DNA of 8,875 nt from Bacteroidota bacterium (lineage in GTDB: Bacteria > Bacteroidota > Bacteroidia > Bacteroidales > B39-G9). The position numbers were made by a program, and so were the translations under genes. This document shows, in pieces, positions 8,411 to 8,875 of the stretch; the stretch's first letter is position 1; every line of letters starts with the position of its first letter. The notes under the pieces are model-generated. The model was not told the DNA's origin and searched no databases. It saw nothing but the letters and a program-made list of their open reading frames with translations. The stretch is from contig QMPG01000117.1 of assembly GCA_003648455.1 (NCBI GenBank), positions 1 through 8,875 on the forward strand. The letters run 5' to 3'.

Positions 8411-8502
8411 TCATTTTGAATTAGTCACTAAGAAATAACTAAAATAATACCAATTTTAGGCTATTCAACCGGTTATGTTTAATGATAAAACAAACCATAG
8501 TC

Positions 8503-8531
8503 ATGTTGTCCGCCAGCTGGCGGATCAACAT
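8503..8531. repeat. GC-rich palindromic hairpin (REP-like)
   Basis: A perfect 16-bp palindrome, TCCGCCAGCTGGCGGA (8509-8524), is flanked by ATGTTG (8503-8508) and CAACAT (8526-8531). The flanks pair with each other and leave only a single bulged T at 8525. The core is far richer in GC than the surrounding DNA. There is no T run after it, so it is not a standard terminator. It resembles dispersed palindromic repeats of bacterial intergenic regions. Confidence 0.85.
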
Positions 8532-8572
8532 CTAAAGATTCTGAAACAATTTCAGAATTACTACCTTAGATG
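8529..8572. repeat. Nested inverted repeat next to the GC-rich hairpin
   Basis: The inner arms ATTCTGAAA (8538-8546) and TTTCAGAAT (8550-8558) are perfect 9-bp complements around CAA. The outer arms CATCTAA (8529-8535) and TTAGATG (8566-8572) also pair. The outer left arm shares its first three bases with the right flank of the GC-rich hairpin, so the two structures abut and probably form one composite element. Confidence 0.8.
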
Positions 8573-8577
8573 GTATT

Positions 8578-8611
8578 GGTTAAAAGGTTAATTCTACAAT
8601 CATTTTTAACC
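8578..8611. repeat. Short inverted repeat linking the two repeat blocks
   Basis: GGTTAAAA (8578-8585) and TTTTAACC (8604-8611) are exact complements, 18 bp apart. The right arm overlaps the start of the first long direct-repeat copy. An alternative pairing uses the AACCCGAA arm of that copy, so the two hairpins would be mutually exclusive if formed. Confidence 0.5.
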
Positions 8612-8708
8612 CGAAAAATTCACAATTTTTCTACGTTTAAGAATTACCAACAAATTTGGTGTTTTTAAGACCCTAAATTCGGGTTTCCCCACTTTACTTT
8701 CCACTATC
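8606..8708. repeat. Direct repeat unit, copy A (internally palindromic)
   Basis: The first 54 bp (8606-8659) align without gaps to 8757-8810, with about 47 identities by hand count, an offset of 151 bp. The copy ends in CCACTATC (8701-8708), which recurs at 8868-8875. Inside it, AACCCGAA (8608-8615) pairs exactly with TTCGGGTT (8678-8685), and ACCAA (8646-8650) pairs with TTGGT (8656-8660), so the unit can fold as a long hairpin. Confidence 0.8.
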
Positions 8709-8748
8709 CATCGCTAATTCATGCAATTCACTTCGTTTTTGCTTGAAT

Positions 8749-8875
8749 AAAGCGGGTTAACCCGGAAAATTCATTAATTTTCTACGATTAAGTAATACCA
8801 ACAAATTTGGGAATTTCATTAACCCCAAATTTGGGTATTACTAAATCGGGGTTTCCCGCTTTGCACCCCACTATC
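8749..8875. repeat. Direct repeat unit, copy B, near-palindromic and reaching the window edge
   Basis: The outer arms AAAGCGGG (8749-8756) and CCCGCTTT (8855-8862) are exact complements. The inner arms 8791-8811 and 8824-8842 are complements over 19 bp, with a 2-nt AA insertion in the left arm and a 12-nt loop. The left end holds a perfect 12-bp palindrome, CGGGTTAACCCG (8753-8764). The copy is about 16 bp longer than copy A between the shared start and the shared CCACTATC end, because of the extended right inner arm. It may continue past the window. Confidence 0.8.

Larger units (their letters stand above)
8411..8875. other. Gene-free, repeat-rich region
   Basis: These 465 bp after the operon show no credible coding sequence on either strand. 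They are filled by inverted and direct repeats, listed separately. The GC-rich palindromes stand out from the AT-rich surroundings. The stop of the last gene is not followed by a hairpin plus T-run, so no standard terminator is seen; the structured repeats may end the transcript. The region runs off the right edge inside a repeat copy. Confidence 0.8.

Noticed and set aside
8503..8531. Reading the GC-rich hairpin as the operon's intrinsic terminator
   Set aside because: No T run follows on either strand, and it lies about 90 bp past the stop. It fits a dispersed palindromic repeat better.
8749..8764. Integron attC-like site, suggested by GCGGGTTAACCCG
   Set aside because: The GTTAAC core is part of a perfect palindrome, with no convincing paired R'/R'' and L'/L'' boxes, no cassette-like ORF and no integrase in view.
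8606..8875. CRISPR array
   Set aside because: Only two imperfect copies, with a unit over 100 bp long and one intervening stretch of about 40-50 bp; no cas genes and no short regular repeat-spacer spacing.

Overview
The window is AT-rich and carries six complete genes and the tail of a seventh, all on the + strand. It looks like a member of the Bacteroidota, most likely an uncultured Bacteroidales-type organism. The evidence is a DUF4249 lipoprotein next to a TonB-dependent receptor with STN and carboxypeptidase-regulatory-like N-terminal domains, the absence of clear Shine-Dalgarno sequences, and an acidic Glu/Ala-rich protein tail at the left edge. The genus cannot be told from this sequence.

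Left part (1-2062): the last 13 codons of an unidentified gene, a clear intrinsic terminator (68-98), a UPF0316/DUF2179 membrane protein (160-735), and a full-length two-domain CinA (815-2062). These are ordinary housekeeping-type genes.

Central part (2140-8410): four genes packed as a probable operon, with gaps of 4 bp, a 14-bp overlap, and 2 bp. They encode a small secreted protein of unknown function, a 915-residue TonB-dependent outer-membrane receptor, a DUF4249 lipoprotein with a C-terminal CxxC...GGT..KPDFW motif, and a 559-residue secreted protein. The last has macroglobulin-like and carboxypeptidase-regulatory-like domains followed by a TonB-plug-like segment but no beta-barrel. I infer that these form one cell-envelope system for import, or for handling a polymer or protein at the outer membrane. 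No enzyme, SusD homologue or sigma/anti-sigma pair is present to name the substrate.

Right part (8411-8875): 465 bp without a gene, dense in repeats. It holds a hairpin built on a perfect 16-bp GC-rich palindrome, a nested inverted repeat, and two diverged direct copies (about 151 bp apart) of a unit that is itself an imperfect palindrome. The second copy runs to the window edge, so an array may continue beyond it. This is the least explained DNA in the window. No CRISPR array, tRNA, rRNA or transposase gene was seen.
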